DNA of 64,000 bases from CAWAQA01 sp963784065 (GCA_963784065.1 CAWAQA010000002.1:1-64000); one strand, 5' to 3'; positions 27,389 through 36,266 are shown, counted from the first letter of the stretch. Numbers and translations: made by a program. The notes: generated by a model from the letters alone, not told the origin.

Positions 27389-27482
27389 CTTCCGGCTGAA
27401 GCCGGAAGCCACCAGTACCAGGTGGGAGGCCGCTTTAGGCCGACCTGAAGGTCGGCCTCTACACTGCCCGCTGCCCGCTGCG
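27389..27482 (+). repeat. Two REP-like hairpins and a CTGCCCG heptamer array
   Basis: CTTCCGGC-TGAA-GCCGGAAG (27389-27408), AGGCCGACC-TGAA-GGTCGGCCT (27437-27458), then heptamers CTGCCCG, CTGCCCG, CTGCGCT (27464-27484). Lies between the divergent membrane GAF-like gene and the end of the methyltransferase gene. Confidence 0.65.
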
Positions 27483-27497
27483 CTTCCTTCACCGCCA

Positions 27498-28601
27498 TCA
27501 TCGGCGCGCGATGTAGCGATAGCTGGTCCATCCGGGGCCCGGGGCGTCGTTGTCGTCAACGGCCAGCAGGACGCCGCCGGCTGCCGCAATCAGCGCCTCG
27601 ACGTCCGGGCGCGGGATGCCGTACATCTCGATCAGCGGGGGCAGGCCCTGCACCTCGCCCGGCGCCAGCGTTGCGTCGACCTCCACGCGGGTACGCGCGC
27701 TCCGCGAGCCGGCGTCGGCGAACCAGCGTACGAGCTCCTGCACCATGTCGAACTCGAGGATGTAGGTCCCGGGCCGCGACGGCGCCACGGGCCTGATTCC
27801 GATCTCCATCGATTCGCCCGGCGCGAGGTCGTGCGCCAGCTCCGTACGGGCGTCGTCGAACTGCAGCATCCACCCGAACCGGCGGCGCCAGTGATTGCCG
27901 AGGCGGATCGCGTAGCGTCCGTCGTCTTCCGCCATGGCCGGCCACGTGCACGGTCCGTCGTTGCGAACCATGACGCGAAGCGGCAGGGCCGCGCCAGGCG
28001 CGCAGCGGAGGGCCGCCGGCGCGTCGATCGTGGCGCGTGCCGCACGCCGGGGCAGCGGAGCCGAGTTCCGCGTCCGCGGTCGCGCAACCGGCACCGGTTC
28101 GGCGGGCAGCTGGAATACGACCACGCCGCCCGGCCGGACGACGCGGAAGAACTCCTCGATGTACCTCCGGCTGTAGCGCGGCTCCATGTGCTGCAGCGTG
28201 ATCATCGAGTAGACGAAGTCGAAGAGACCGTCGGGAAATGCAGCGAGGCGTTCGGTCTCGTTGAGGTGGTACTCGCATCGATCGCCCAGGCGATTGAGCG
28301 ATCGTGCTCGCGCGATCATGGCGCTCGAGATATCGACCCCGTCGGCCTGCGCGAAGTGGCCGCCGAGCGCCTGCGTCAGCCGGCCCACGCCGCAGCCGAA
28401 GTCGAGCGCCCTGTGAAAGCGCGGGACGACTCCCGCGCGGCGTACCCGGTCGAGCACGGACTCGATCTCGGCCACGCCGGTCTGGAAGAAGTGGTCCGTG
28501 TCCCACACCCGCGCCGTGCCGAGGGGGCCGGTCAGGACGGCCCACATGGCGTCTTTCGCGGCCAATTCGTTCCAGGATTGCTGTAAGCCCGTCAGATTCA
28601 T
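27498..28601 (-). CDS. SAM-dependent methyltransferase with C-terminal Ig-like domain
   Basis: 367 residues from ATG 28601. Class I methyltransferase core about residues 60-170: ALDFGCGVGRLTQAL (motif I), GVDISSAMIARAR (acidic motif II loop), FDFVYSMITLQHM and VRPGGVVVFQLP. After a linker, residues about 195-300 form a beta-sandwich pattern (APGAALPLRVMVRNDGPCTWPA, YAIRLGNHWRRRFGWML, GTYILEFDMVQE) resembling the Ig-like modules attached to some bacterial glycan-modifying enzymes. The acceptor is unknown. Divergent from the NHL gene at 28762. Confidence 0.8.
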   Translation of the reverse strand: MNLTGLQQSWNELAAKDAMWAVLTGPLGTARVWDTDHFFQTGVAEIESVLDRVRRAGVVPRFHRALDFGCGVGRLTQALGGHFAQADGVDISSAMIARARSLNRLGDRCEYHLNETERLAAFPDGLFDFVYSMITLQHMEPRYSRRYIEEFFRVVRPGGVVVFQLPAEPVPVARPRTRNSAPLPRRAARATIDAPAALRCAPGAALPLRVMVRNDGPCTWPAMAEDDGRYAIRLGNHWRRRFGWMLQFDDARTELAHDLAPGESMEIGIRPVAPSRPGTYILEFDMVQELVRWFADAGSRSARTRVEVDATLAPGEVQGLPPLIEMYGIPRPDVEALIAAAGGVLLAVDDNDAPGPGWTSYRYIARR

Positions 28602-28698
28602 GAAAATGTCCGCCGACCGGGGTGCCGGGTTCCCTCGATTACGCCTCGAATGCTGCAAAGTACAGTTGGAAGCTGGGCCTTGTCCATGGAATCTGTTC

Positions 28699-28727
28699 TT
28701 GCCGGGCGGAGCCGCAGGTGCTATCTA
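28699..28727 (+). promoter_or_regulatory. Candidate sigma-70 promoter for NHL genes 2 and 3
   Basis: TTGCCG (28699-28704), 17 bases, TATCTA (28722-28727), about 35 bases upstream of ATG 28762, which has GGGAGG at 28751. Spacing is ideal and both hexamers are near consensus. Sequence-only prediction. Confidence 0.4.
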
Positions 28728-28761
28728 ATGCGCGCTACTTCTTTTTGAATGGGAGGCCGCG

Positions 28762-29775
28762 ATGTCGCAGGTAACTCGAGTGCTACTGATAACCGCAGCC
28801 GTCGTCGTCGTGGCCGCGCTCGCTGAGCGTCCCGCGTTCACGCAGGCCAATGCTCAGCCGAACCCGTACCGCCAGGTCGACGGCTTCTTCAAGATGCCGC
28901 AGGGGCGGAGCATCGGATCGACCGCCGGCATCGACATGGATCGCGACGGGCGCAGTCTCTGGGCGTTCGAGCGATGCGGCTCAACCACGTGTGAGAAGTC
29001 TCCCACCGTGGCGCCGCTCGTGAAGTTCGATGCATCCGGCAATCTGGTCAAGAGCCTCGGCGCCGGCATGTTCGTCAATCCGCACGGCATCCACGTGGAT
29101 GCGGATGGCAACATCTGGGTCAGCGACGGCGAAGGGATCCCCGGGAAGGGGCATCAGGTCTTCAAGCTCAATCAGGACGGGAAGGTCCTGCTGACGCTCG
29201 GCAAGGCGGGCGTGGCGGGAACCGGACCCGATACGTTCAACCGGCCGTCCGACATCTTCGTGGCGCCCAACGGCGACATCTTCGTTGCCGACGGGCACGG
29301 CGGCGACACCAACGCGCGGATGCTGAAGTTCTCGAAGGACGGCAAGTTCATCAAGACCTGGGGCAAGAAGGGGACCGCGCCCGGCGACTTCGACACGCCG
29401 CACGCGCTGGCCATGGATTCGAAGGGCCGCCTGTTCGTCGGCGATCGCGGCAACAGCCGCATTCAGATCTTCGATCAGAACGGGACGTTCCTCGAGGAAT
29501 GGAAGCAGTTCGGCAGGCCGAGCGGCGTGTTCATCGACCGGAACGACATCCTCTACGTGGCTGACCACCAGTCGGATGAGAAGACGAACCCCGGCTTCCA
29601 GAGAGGCATCAGAATCGGCAGCGCGAGGGATGGCAAGGTCACCGCGTTCATCGTCGACGCTCCCGACGGCTCGCAGGAGGGCGTGGCTGCTGACACGGCA
29701 GGGAACGTCTACGGGTCGCTGACCGGCGGGAAAGCGTTGCGGAAGTTCACCAAGACCGGCGGAGGCACCCAGTGA
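28762..29775 (+). CDS. Exported NHL-repeat beta-propeller protein (2)
   Basis: 337 residues with signal peptide (VLLITAAVVVVAALAERPAFTQ). Blades: NPHGIHVDADGNIWVSDGEG, RPSDIFVAPNGDIFVADGHGGDTNARMLKF, TPHALAMDSKGRLFVGDRGNSRIQIFDQNGTFLEEW, RPSGVFIDRNDILYVADHQ. Two cysteines in RCGSTTCEKS may form a surface disulfide. Its TGA overlaps the GTG of the next NHL gene by 4 bases, so the two are made together. Extracellular binding or lyase role is not determinable. Confidence 0.85.
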   Translation: MSQVTRVLLITAAVVVVAALAERPAFTQANAQPNPYRQVDGFFKMPQGRSIGSTAGIDMDRDGRSLWAFERCGSTTCEKSPTVAPLVKFDASGNLVKSLGAGMFVNPHGIHVDADGNIWVSDGEGIPGKGHQVFKLNQDGKVLLTLGKAGVAGTGPDTFNRPSDIFVAPNGDIFVADGHGGDTNARMLKFSKDGKFIKTWGKKGTAPGDFDTPHALAMDSKGRLFVGDRGNSRIQIFDQNGTFLEEWKQFGRPSGVFIDRNDILYVADHQSDEKTNPGFQRGIRIGSARDGKVTAFIVDAPDGSQEGVAADTAGNVYGSLTGGKALRKFTKTGGGTQ

Positions 29776-30863
29776 AAGCCCGGGTCATCGCGTTGATCGC
29801 GCTGCTGCTGCCGATGCCAGGCGTCGCGCAGCAGGGCGCGACCGAGATCCAGTTCGACTCGGTGGCTGACTTCTTCAAGCTGCCGGACGGAATGAACTTC
29901 GGCGAGGTCTCGGGGGTGGCGGTGAACTCGAAGGGCCACAGCTTCGTGTTCACGCGCTCGAACAGCGCGGGCGGCCCGGCCTACGCCCCAACCGCTTCGC
30001 AGCTGCTGGAGTTCGATCCCGCGGGCAAGTTCGTGCGCGAGATCGGCAGGGGCAACTACGGGTGGTCCTTCGCTCACACGGTGCGCATCGACAAGGACGA
30101 CAACATCTGGGCCGTGGACAAGGGCTCGGACCTGGTCATCAAGTTCAATCCGCAGGGGCGGATTGTCTGGGTGTTCGGGCGGCGGGCGGAATCGGCCGAC
30201 GACGAAGCCAAGGCGTGGGAGCACGTGAATCCACCGCTGGCGCCGATCAACGGACGCTTCCGCCAGCCAACCGACGTCGCGTGGGATTCGGAAGGCAACA
30301 TCTACATCACGGACGGGTACGTGAATTCCCGCGTCGCGAAGTACGACAAGAACGGTGACTGGGTGAAGTCATGGGGCGAGCCCGGCACGGGTCCGGGCCA
30401 GTTCAACACGCCGCACGCCATCGTGATCGATCGCAACAACAACGTGTACGTGGGCGATCGCGGCAACCGGCGCGTGCAGGTGTTCAACACCGACGGCAAG
30501 TTCCTTCGCATGTTCACCGTCGACGTTCCCGTGCCTCCGGGGACGGTGCCGGTCAATGGCAACACGCCGACGGGCGCGAACACCGGCATCGGCGCACCCA
30601 ACTCGCTCTGCATCCCGCCGGGAAACAGTCAGGTGATGTTCCTGGGCGAAAGCACCTACCCTGGCCGTTTGTTCAAGCTGACGCTCGAGGGCAAGGTCCT
30701 CGGCGTCATCGGCCGCTCCGGGCGCAACCTGAAGCAGTTCTCCGGCGTGCACCAGTTGGCCTGCCCGTCAGAGACAGAGGTCTACGCCGCCGAAACGTCC
30801 AACTGGCGGGTGCAGAAATTGATCCTCCGCGCGCAGTCACAAACAACGAGTGCTGCGCGCTAG
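29772..30863 (+). CDS. Exported NHL-repeat beta-propeller protein (3)
   Basis: 363 residues, GTG start overlapping the previous stop. Short leader VIALIALLLPMPGVAQQ. Blades: EVSGVAVNSKGHSFVFTRS, FAHTVRIDKDDNIWAVDKGSDLVIKF, QPTDVAWDSEGNIYITDGYVNSRVAKYD, TPHAIVIDRNNNVYVGDRGNRRVQVFN, LACPSETEVYAAETSNWRVQKL. Diverged from its upstream neighbour but same six-bladed plan. The final codons run into a repeat-filled spacer with CGGTCTN arrays. Confidence 0.85.
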   Translation: MKARVIALIALLLPMPGVAQQGATEIQFDSVADFFKLPDGMNFGEVSGVAVNSKGHSFVFTRSNSAGGPAYAPTASQLLEFDPAGKFVREIGRGNYGWSFAHTVRIDKDDNIWAVDKGSDLVIKFNPQGRIVWVFGRRAESADDEAKAWEHVNPPLAPINGRFRQPTDVAWDSEGNIYITDGYVNSRVAKYDKNGDWVKSWGEPGTGPGQFNTPHAIVIDRNNNVYVGDRGNRRVQVFNTDGKFLRMFTVDVPVPPGTVPVNGNTPTGANTGIGAPNSLCIPPGNSQVMFLGESTYPGRLFKLTLEGKVLGVIGRSGRNLKQFSGVHQLACPSETEVYAAETSNWRVQKLILRAQSQTTSAAR

Positions 30864-30865
30864 AT

Positions 30866-30935
30866 CGGTCTTCAGTCTGCGGTCTCCGGTCAACGTCAGG
30901 GATTTCCCCGCGTAGACCGTAGACCGTAGACCGAC
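30866..30935 (+). repeat. Inverted pair of CGGTCTN heptamer arrays
   Basis: Left array, exact 7-nt phase: CGGTCTT, CAGTCTG, CGGTCTC, CGGTC (30866-30891). Right array: GTAGACC three times then GAC (30912-30935), the reverse complement. A 20-base spacer lies between. The cruciform or RNA hairpin would be imperfect, since the seventh base of each unit varies. Confidence 0.75.
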
Positions 30936-30992
30936 TCCGGCCGCCGTCTTTCGCACGCTTCTGCAGTACCTAGGGTCGGCTTCAGTCCGCGC

Positions 30993-31146
30993 GGGCCGGC
31001 TGAAGCCGGCCCCTACGAGTGAGGTGTACGTCGCGGCCGGCTTCAGCCGGCCCATTCGGGCCGCTACGGCCGCCGCCCTTCGAGGTGTACGTAGGGGCCG
31101 GCTTCAGCCGGCCCATTTTGGGCCCGCTACGGCCGCCGCCCTTCAT
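30993..31146 (+). repeat. Three REP hairpins and a duplicated gene end
   Basis: GGGCCGGC-TGAA-GCCGGCCC (30993-31012), GGCCGGC-TTCA-GCCGGCC (31035-31052) and GGGCCGGC-TTCA-GCCGGCCC (31095-31114). Segments 31021-31083 and 31082-31146 are near-identical direct copies, each GAGGTGTACGT, hairpin, CCATT, GGGCC, then CGCTACGGCCGCCGCCCTTC. The second copy supplies the last codons (GRRP and stop) of maleylacetate reductase. Confidence 0.75.
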
Positions 31147-32182
31147 ACGCGTCCTGCAGCAGCTCGCGGATCCCGCCGATCTCGATCGGGCGCGGATTGG
31201 GGTACTGGTTCTCGGTCGCGAGCGCGGCGGCGCGCTCGATGCCGCCGGCCGGCATCCCTATGTCCTTGAGCGCCCGTGGCGCGCCAATCCTGGCGATCAG
31301 ATCGAAGACACCTCGAGCGGCGTCATTCGTGCCGAGCGCGCCGGCAGCAATCCTCATGGCGTCGGGCGCGAAGTCACGGTTGTACGCGGTGGCGTGCGGC
31401 AGCACCACGGTGTGCACCTCGGCGTGCGGCAGGTTGAACGTGCCGCCGAGCGTATGACACAGCTTGTGGTGGACGCCCATCGCCGCCTGGCCGAGGACGG
31501 TGCCCGCGAGCCACGCGCCATACAGCGCGTCCGACCGCGCCTCGAGGTTATCGGGTTCCTGGACGACGACCGGCAGCGAGCGGGCGAGCGCGCGGATGCC
31601 CTCGGCCGCCATCAGCGTCACGATCGGGTTGCCGTCGTGCGCGTACAGCGCCTCGACGCAGTGCGCCATGGCGTTGATGCCGGATGGCCCCGACACCTGC
31701 GGCGGCAGCGACACGGTCAGCGTGGGGTCGTAGATGACCGTGCGCGGCAGGACCTTGCGATCGCGGCCCGTCTTCTTCACGCCGCCCTCTGTCATCCCGT
31801 AGATCGGCGTCATCTCGGATCCCGCGTAGGTCGTCGGGATGGCGATCACCGGCATGCCGGTCTCGAGTGCGATCAGCTTGCCCGTGCCCGTCGTCGTGCC
31901 CCCGCCGATGGTGACGCAGCCGTCCGCATCGACTTCCCTGGCGCGCCGGCGGGCCGCGTGCACCACCTCGATTGGATGGTGCATCACCGCCTCGGTGAAC
32001 ATGCCAGCCGCCATGTCGCCGAGCCGCCGCGCCGCGTCCTCGGCATAACGGATCTCCGCCGGGGTCGAGACTACGAGCGCGCGCTTCACGCCGGCCTTCC
32101 GAACTTCGTCGGCGAGACGGTCGAGGCTGCCGACCCCGAAGATCACACGATAGGCGGGCTGGTCGAGAACAAAGGCCTGCAT
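31127..32182 (-). CDS. Maleylacetate reductase
   Basis: 351 residues, family length. Iron-containing alcohol dehydrogenase fold of the maleylacetate reductase branch: VIFGVGSLDRL, GGGTTTGTGK (nucleotide-binding, residues about 92-101), AIPTTYAGSEMTPIYGMTEGG, and AMGVHHKLCHTLGGTFNLPHAEVH, the histidine-rich active region. Reduces maleylacetate to 3-oxoadipate with NAD(P)H. It lies beside hydroquinone dioxygenase and the semialdehyde dehydrogenase, equivalent to hapF of the 4-hydroxyacetophenone/hydroquinone pathway. Its 3' end overlaps a duplicated repeat. Divergent from the MFS gene at 32326. Confidence 0.88.
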   Translation of the reverse strand: MQAFVLDQPAYRVIFGVGSLDRLADEVRKAGVKRALVVSTPAEIRYAEDAARRLGDMAAGMFTEAVMHHPIEVVHAARRRAREVDADGCVTIGGGTTTGTGKLIALETGMPVIAIPTTYAGSEMTPIYGMTEGGVKKTGRDRKVLPRTVIYDPTLTVSLPPQVSGPSGINAMAHCVEALYAHDGNPIVTLMAAEGIRALARSLPVVVQEPDNLEARSDALYGAWLAGTVLGQAAMGVHHKLCHTLGGTFNLPHAEVHTVVLPHATAYNRDFAPDAMRIAAGALGTNDAARGVFDLIARIGAPRALKDIGMPAGGIERAAALATENQYPNPRPIEIGGIRELLQDAYEGRRP

Positions 32183-32325
32183 CGCGACTCCAATCCGTGA
32201 GCATTCAGCGTCGGTCGCGCGAAGTCAAGGCAGGTTGAACCGGATCAACGCGATCTGGTAGCGTTTCGTGCCCCATGGCGCAGGCCGCCGGCGCTCGATC
32301 GATCATCTGAGAGGAGTGCGCTTCA

Positions 32326-33591
32326 ATGGCCGATCGGACAACACCGGCGCGTTGGGACACCTCGTACGAATGGAAGGCGGTAACGCTCCTCGGCCTCGGG
32401 TTCGGCCTCGTCGGTCTCGACCGCTGGATCATCGCGCCACTGTTCCCCTTCATGCTCGGCGATCTCGGTCTCGACCTGGCGGACCAGGGCAACATCATCG
32501 GGGTTCTGGGACTCGCCTGGGGAGTCTTCGCCATCTTCAGCGGCCGCCTGGCCGATGCGATCGGACACCGCAGGATCCTGGTGCCGTCCATCATCCTGTT
32601 CTCGCTGGCGTCCGGCTTTTCGGGGATGGCCACCGGCTTCGCCAGCCTGCTCGCCGTCCGTCTCTTCATGGGAATCATGGAGGGCTCGTACTGCCCAACC
32701 AGCTTCGCTGCCACGGCCGCGGCCGCACAGCCGAACCGGCGCGGGTTCCTGCAGGGGCTTCAACAGAGCGGCTTCGCGCTGTTCGGGCTGGCGCTCGGCC
32801 CGATCATCGCCACGCAGCTCCTGAACGTCGTGCCGTCGTGGCGCTGGGTGTTCTGGGTCGTCGCCATCCCGGGCATCATCGTCGGCCTGCTGCTGGCCGC
32901 CGTGCTTCGTGAGCCGTCGCAGACGATGGGCGGGCAGGTGCTGCACGAGGCTGACACGCCGGGCAGCTGGAGCGATGTGTTCAGGAGCCGGAACCTCGTG
33001 CTCTGCATGCTGGGACTCTTCTGCGCGATGTGCTGCGTGTTCGTCATCGGCGCGATGCTGCCCAACTATCTGCTCGACTACCTGAAGCTCTCGCCGCAGC
33101 AGATGGGATTCGTGCTGTCCGGGATAGGGTTCGGCGGGTTCTTCGGACAGTTTGGCGTTCCTGGGCTCTCCGACATCCTCGGCCGCCGCATCATGGCGGT
33201 GGCCGGCTTCCTCGGCGCCGCGATCTTCACGTACGTCTTCATGGGCATCGGCGCGAACCCGGGACTGCTGTTCACGCTGTTGTTCATCATCAGCTTCTTC
33301 ACCCTCGGCAACATTGCGCTGATCACCGGTCCGATTGCCACCGAGTCGGCGCCGCCCGGCCTCATCTCGTCGGCGATCGGCATGGTGGTGGGCGCCGGCG
33401 AAATCTTCGGCGGCGGGATCGCGCCGATCATCGCAGGCAACGTCGCGCAGGCCTACGGCATCCAGGCCATCCTCTGGGTCGCGCTGTTCGGGGTGACGCT
33501 CGGGATTTTCGTGTCGCTCTTCCTCAAGGAAACCGCTCCCCGGAAGACTGGAGTACCTGCTCCTCAGGCGGCCGGCGCCACGGGGCATTAG
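32326..33591 (+). CDS. MFS transporter, candidate aromatic-compound permease
   Basis: 421 residues, ATG with GAGAGGAG upstream, about twelve helices. GLDRWIIAPLFPFML in helix 1 and GRLADAIGHRRILV between helices 2 and 3 match the MFS signature, in the style of the organic anion/aromatic acid:proton symporters. Set between maleylacetate reductase and the dehydrogenase/dioxygenase genes, so uptake of a phenolic or aromatic acid substrate is the likely role. Specific substrate not readable. Confidence 0.85.
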   Translation: MADRTTPARWDTSYEWKAVTLLGLGFGLVGLDRWIIAPLFPFMLGDLGLDLADQGNIIGVLGLAWGVFAIFSGRLADAIGHRRILVPSIILFSLASGFSGMATGFASLLAVRLFMGIMEGSYCPTSFAATAAAAQPNRRGFLQGLQQSGFALFGLALGPIIATQLLNVVPSWRWVFWVVAIPGIIVGLLLAAVLREPSQTMGGQVLHEADTPGSWSDVFRSRNLVLCMLGLFCAMCCVFVIGAMLPNYLLDYLKLSPQQMGFVLSGIGFGGFFGQFGVPGLSDILGRRIMAVAGFLGAAIFTYVFMGIGANPGLLFTLLFIISFFTLGNIALITGPIATESAPPGLISSAIGMVVGAGEIFGGGIAPIIAGNVAQAYGIQAILWVALFGVTLGIFVSLFLKETAPRKTGVPAPQAAGATGH

Positions 33592-33599
33592 ATCAACGT

Positions 33600-33767
33600 C
33601 CAACTCCCAACTTGCTCCTTGCACCAAGCCCAAGGTGACGCGCGGCTCTCGCCGCGCGTGCGATGCCTGGGGAGCTGGCTGCGCGAGCCGCCCGATAATC
33701 TGGGAGTTGGGTCGGGAACGGGTTGGGAGTTGGAGTTTGGGAGTTGGGAGTTGGGCGTTGGGAGTTG
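33600..33767 (+). repeat. Inverted TTGGGAG heptamer arrays flanking a hairpin spacer
   Basis: Left: CAACTCC, CAACTTG (33601-33614). Right: about nine units of TTGGGAG with variants TTGGGCG and TTGGGTC, mostly in 7-nt phase, 33700-33767. Between them is GACGCGCGGC-TCTC-GCCGCGCGT. Placed between the convergent MFS and aldehyde dehydrogenase genes. Confidence 0.75.
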
Positions 33768-33779
33768 ATCTGCCGCGCC

Positions 33780-35283
33780 CTAGCGCTTGTAGAACGGCGG
33801 AATCTGCGCGTCGACGTTCACCCAGACCGACTTCGTCGTCGGTGTATTCGTGCATCGCCTCGAAACCCATCTCGCGGCCGTAGCCCGATTCACCGACGCC
33901 GCCGAACGGCGAGCCCGGGTGTACCCGCTTGTAGCTGTTGATCCACACCATGCCGGCGCGGATGGCGTCGGCCACGCGATGCGCGCGCTGCAGGTTGCTG
34001 GTCCAGAGACCGCTGCCGAGGCCGTAGTCGGTCGCGTTGGCGATCTGGACGACCTCCGCCTCGTCCTTGAACCGGGTGACGCTCACGAACGGGCCGAAGA
34101 CCTCCTCGCGGCACACGCGATCGTCCGGCGTTTGCGGTCACGACGGTTGGCTCGACGTAGCAGCCGGCGCGCAGTTCCGCCGCGTCCGGCGCCTTGCCGC
34201 CGGTGAGGATCGTGCTGCCCGCCTGCTTCGCCACCTCGACATAGGCGAGCACGCGGTCGCGGTGGCCGGTTGACGTGAGCGGACCCATCTCGGTTTCCGG
34301 GTCGAGCGGGTTCCCCAGCTTGATCGACCTCGCCAGCGTCAGGAACTTCTCCAGGAACTCGTCGGCAATCTTCTCCTGCAACAAGCAGCCGCGACCCGGC
34401 GATGCACGCCTGGCCCTGGTTGTGGAAGATGGCGAACGCCGAGCCCGCCACCGCCGCTTCCACGGTGGCATCGTCGAACACGATGTTTGCGCCCTTGCCG
34501 CCCAGTTCGAGCTGCACGCGCTTCAGGTTGCCCGCCGACGCCTGGACGATCTTGCGGCCCACGGCGGTCGAGCCCGTGAACGCGATCTTGTTGACGCCGC
34601 GATGTTCGGCCAGGTACTGGCCAGCCGTCGTGGCCGTAGCCAGGGACGATGTTGATGGTGCCGGGAGGAAAGCCGACGTCGGCGCAGAGCCTGGCGATGC
34701 GCAGTGCGCTGAGAGGTGTGATCTCCGCCGGCTTCATCACCATCGTGTTGCCGGCCGCGAGCGCCGGCCCCATCTTCCAGCTGCAGAACAGCAGCGGGAA
34801 ATTCCACGGGACGATCGCGCCGACCACGCCAACCGGTTCCCGCTTCACGTAGTTCAGGAACCCGGCGTCCACGGGAACAACGGTGCCTTCGAGCTTGTCG
34901 GCGATGCCGCCGAAGTAGCGGAATGCCGCCGCCGTGCGCGGCACGTCGAGGTTGCGAACGTCGCGGATCGGATGGCCGGTATCCATCGCCTCGAGCTGCG
35001 CGAGGTAATCGACGTCGGCTTCGATCGCGTCGGCGAGCTTCAGCAGCAGGCGCCCGCGATCGGACGCGGACAGGCGCTTCCATGCCGGGAATGCCTTGCG
35101 GGCGGCGTCCACGGCACGGTCGACGTCCGCAGCCGTGGCTTCCGAGACCTCGGCGAGCGTGCTGTTATCGTGAGGATTCGTGACGGGAATGCGTCCGCCC
35201 TGGGCGGCGTCGACGAACTCGCCGCCGATGAAGAGGCGGGTCTCGATCTGCAGCCCGGAACCGGACTGCGTCGCAGTGCTCAC
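33780..35283 (-). CDS. Aldehyde dehydrogenase, probable 4-hydroxymuconic semialdehyde dehydrogenase (about four frame breaks)
   Basis: GTG 35283, one base after the stop of the dioxygenase large subunit. N-terminal part to VGVVGAIVPWNFPLLF and GNTMVMKPAEITPLS is intact. The frame then breaks near 34640, 34395, 34135 and 33830, but the pieces contain all family motifs: LELGGKGANIVFDDA (catalytic Glu), HNQGQAC (catalytic Cys), EEVFGPFVSV, GMVWINSYKRVHPGSPFGG, and a C-terminus ending PPFYKR. About 495 residues when bridged. Expected reaction: NAD(P)-dependent oxidation of 4-hydroxymuconic semialdehyde to maleylacetate (HapE/PnpE role). Evidence for this substrate is the operon context. Confidence 0.82.
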
Positions 35284-35284
35284 A

Positions 35285-36266
35285 TCAGAATTCCACCGGG
35301 TACGGGGTCAGTTTGCCGGACGCGTACTGCTGCGGCAGCGTCGCGTCGTTGTTCTCCCACACGATCAGGATCGAACGCTTGGGCGAGTAGCCGCGGTGAC
35401 GGATGTCGGCCGGCATCGCCGCCACGTCGCCCGCCTTCATGACGACTTTCGCGCGCGGCTTGCCGGTGGCGCGGTCGTCCACGTCCCAGATGATCTCGTC
35501 GGTGGCCTGGATGAACCACTCGACGCGGTCGTTGCCGTGGATGATCGGAAGGATGTGCTCCTCGGTCGTGGCGCAGAACTGGCTGTCCTTTACGCACGAG
35601 ACGACCGACGGATTCCAGGTCACGTCAGAACGCGCCACGTAGTTGAAGAAGTTGTACGCGTGCACCTCGCCCTCGAAGCCAGGCTCGGCATGGATCTCCG
35701 GCTGGTCGGTCGCGATGTCCTGGAAGCTGCGGTTGAGCGCGAAGACCTTCTCGTCACGGTAAGCGAGATCGCCCTTCAGGCCGACCATGCGGCTGGCCAC
35801 CAGGCGCTGCCGCGTGATCGCCTTCTTGTTGCTGCCCCTCTTGGCGCCGAAGGGTGTGCCCGTCTCGGCCGGCGCGGCGAACGGATCGAAGCCCTCGTGC
35901 GTCCAGTCCTCGAGCATCTCCTCGAACACCTTCTTCAGATCCTTCGCCTCGAAGGTCTCGACGTGGTGGCGGTTGCTGCTCCGGTAGGCCTCGTTGAAGA
36001 GCCCGATGAACATCTCGACGGTGCCATAGTGATTCACGGTGCCGAAGATGTTGTCGAAATTCACGGTCCCGTAGAAGAAGCCCCACGCGACGTCGCGCAT
36101 CAGCGCGCGCAGGAACGCGTCGATCGGCATGATGTGCCGGCCGCCGGGATAGAAGATGTGGGCGAAGTACTCGTCGCGGCCGAACGTGAAGCCGCCGATC
36201 GAGTGGCTCTGATAGCCCAGGCCCTTGTCGGTCAACGTCTGCGCGGTAGTGGCTGTCAGTACTCAT
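35285..36266 (-). CDS. Hydroquinone 1,2-dioxygenase large subunit (frame break at N-terminus)
   Basis: Long uninterrupted reading GLGYQSHSIGGFTFGRDEYFAHIFYPGGRHIMPIDAFLRALMRD to KLTPYPVEF, about 318 residues, matching the large (about 38 kDa) subunit of the two-subunit Fe(II) hydroquinone dioxygenase (HapD/PnpD type). ATG 36266 has GGGAG upstream but its frame is one base off; dropping one G gives MSTTATTAQTLTDKGLGYQ. A cupin-like C-terminal domain is suggested by EHILPIIHGNDRVEWFIQATDEIIWDVDD and MKAGDVAAMPADIRHRGYS. Cleaves hydroquinone to 4-hydroxymuconic semialdehyde together with the small subunit. Confidence 0.85.
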
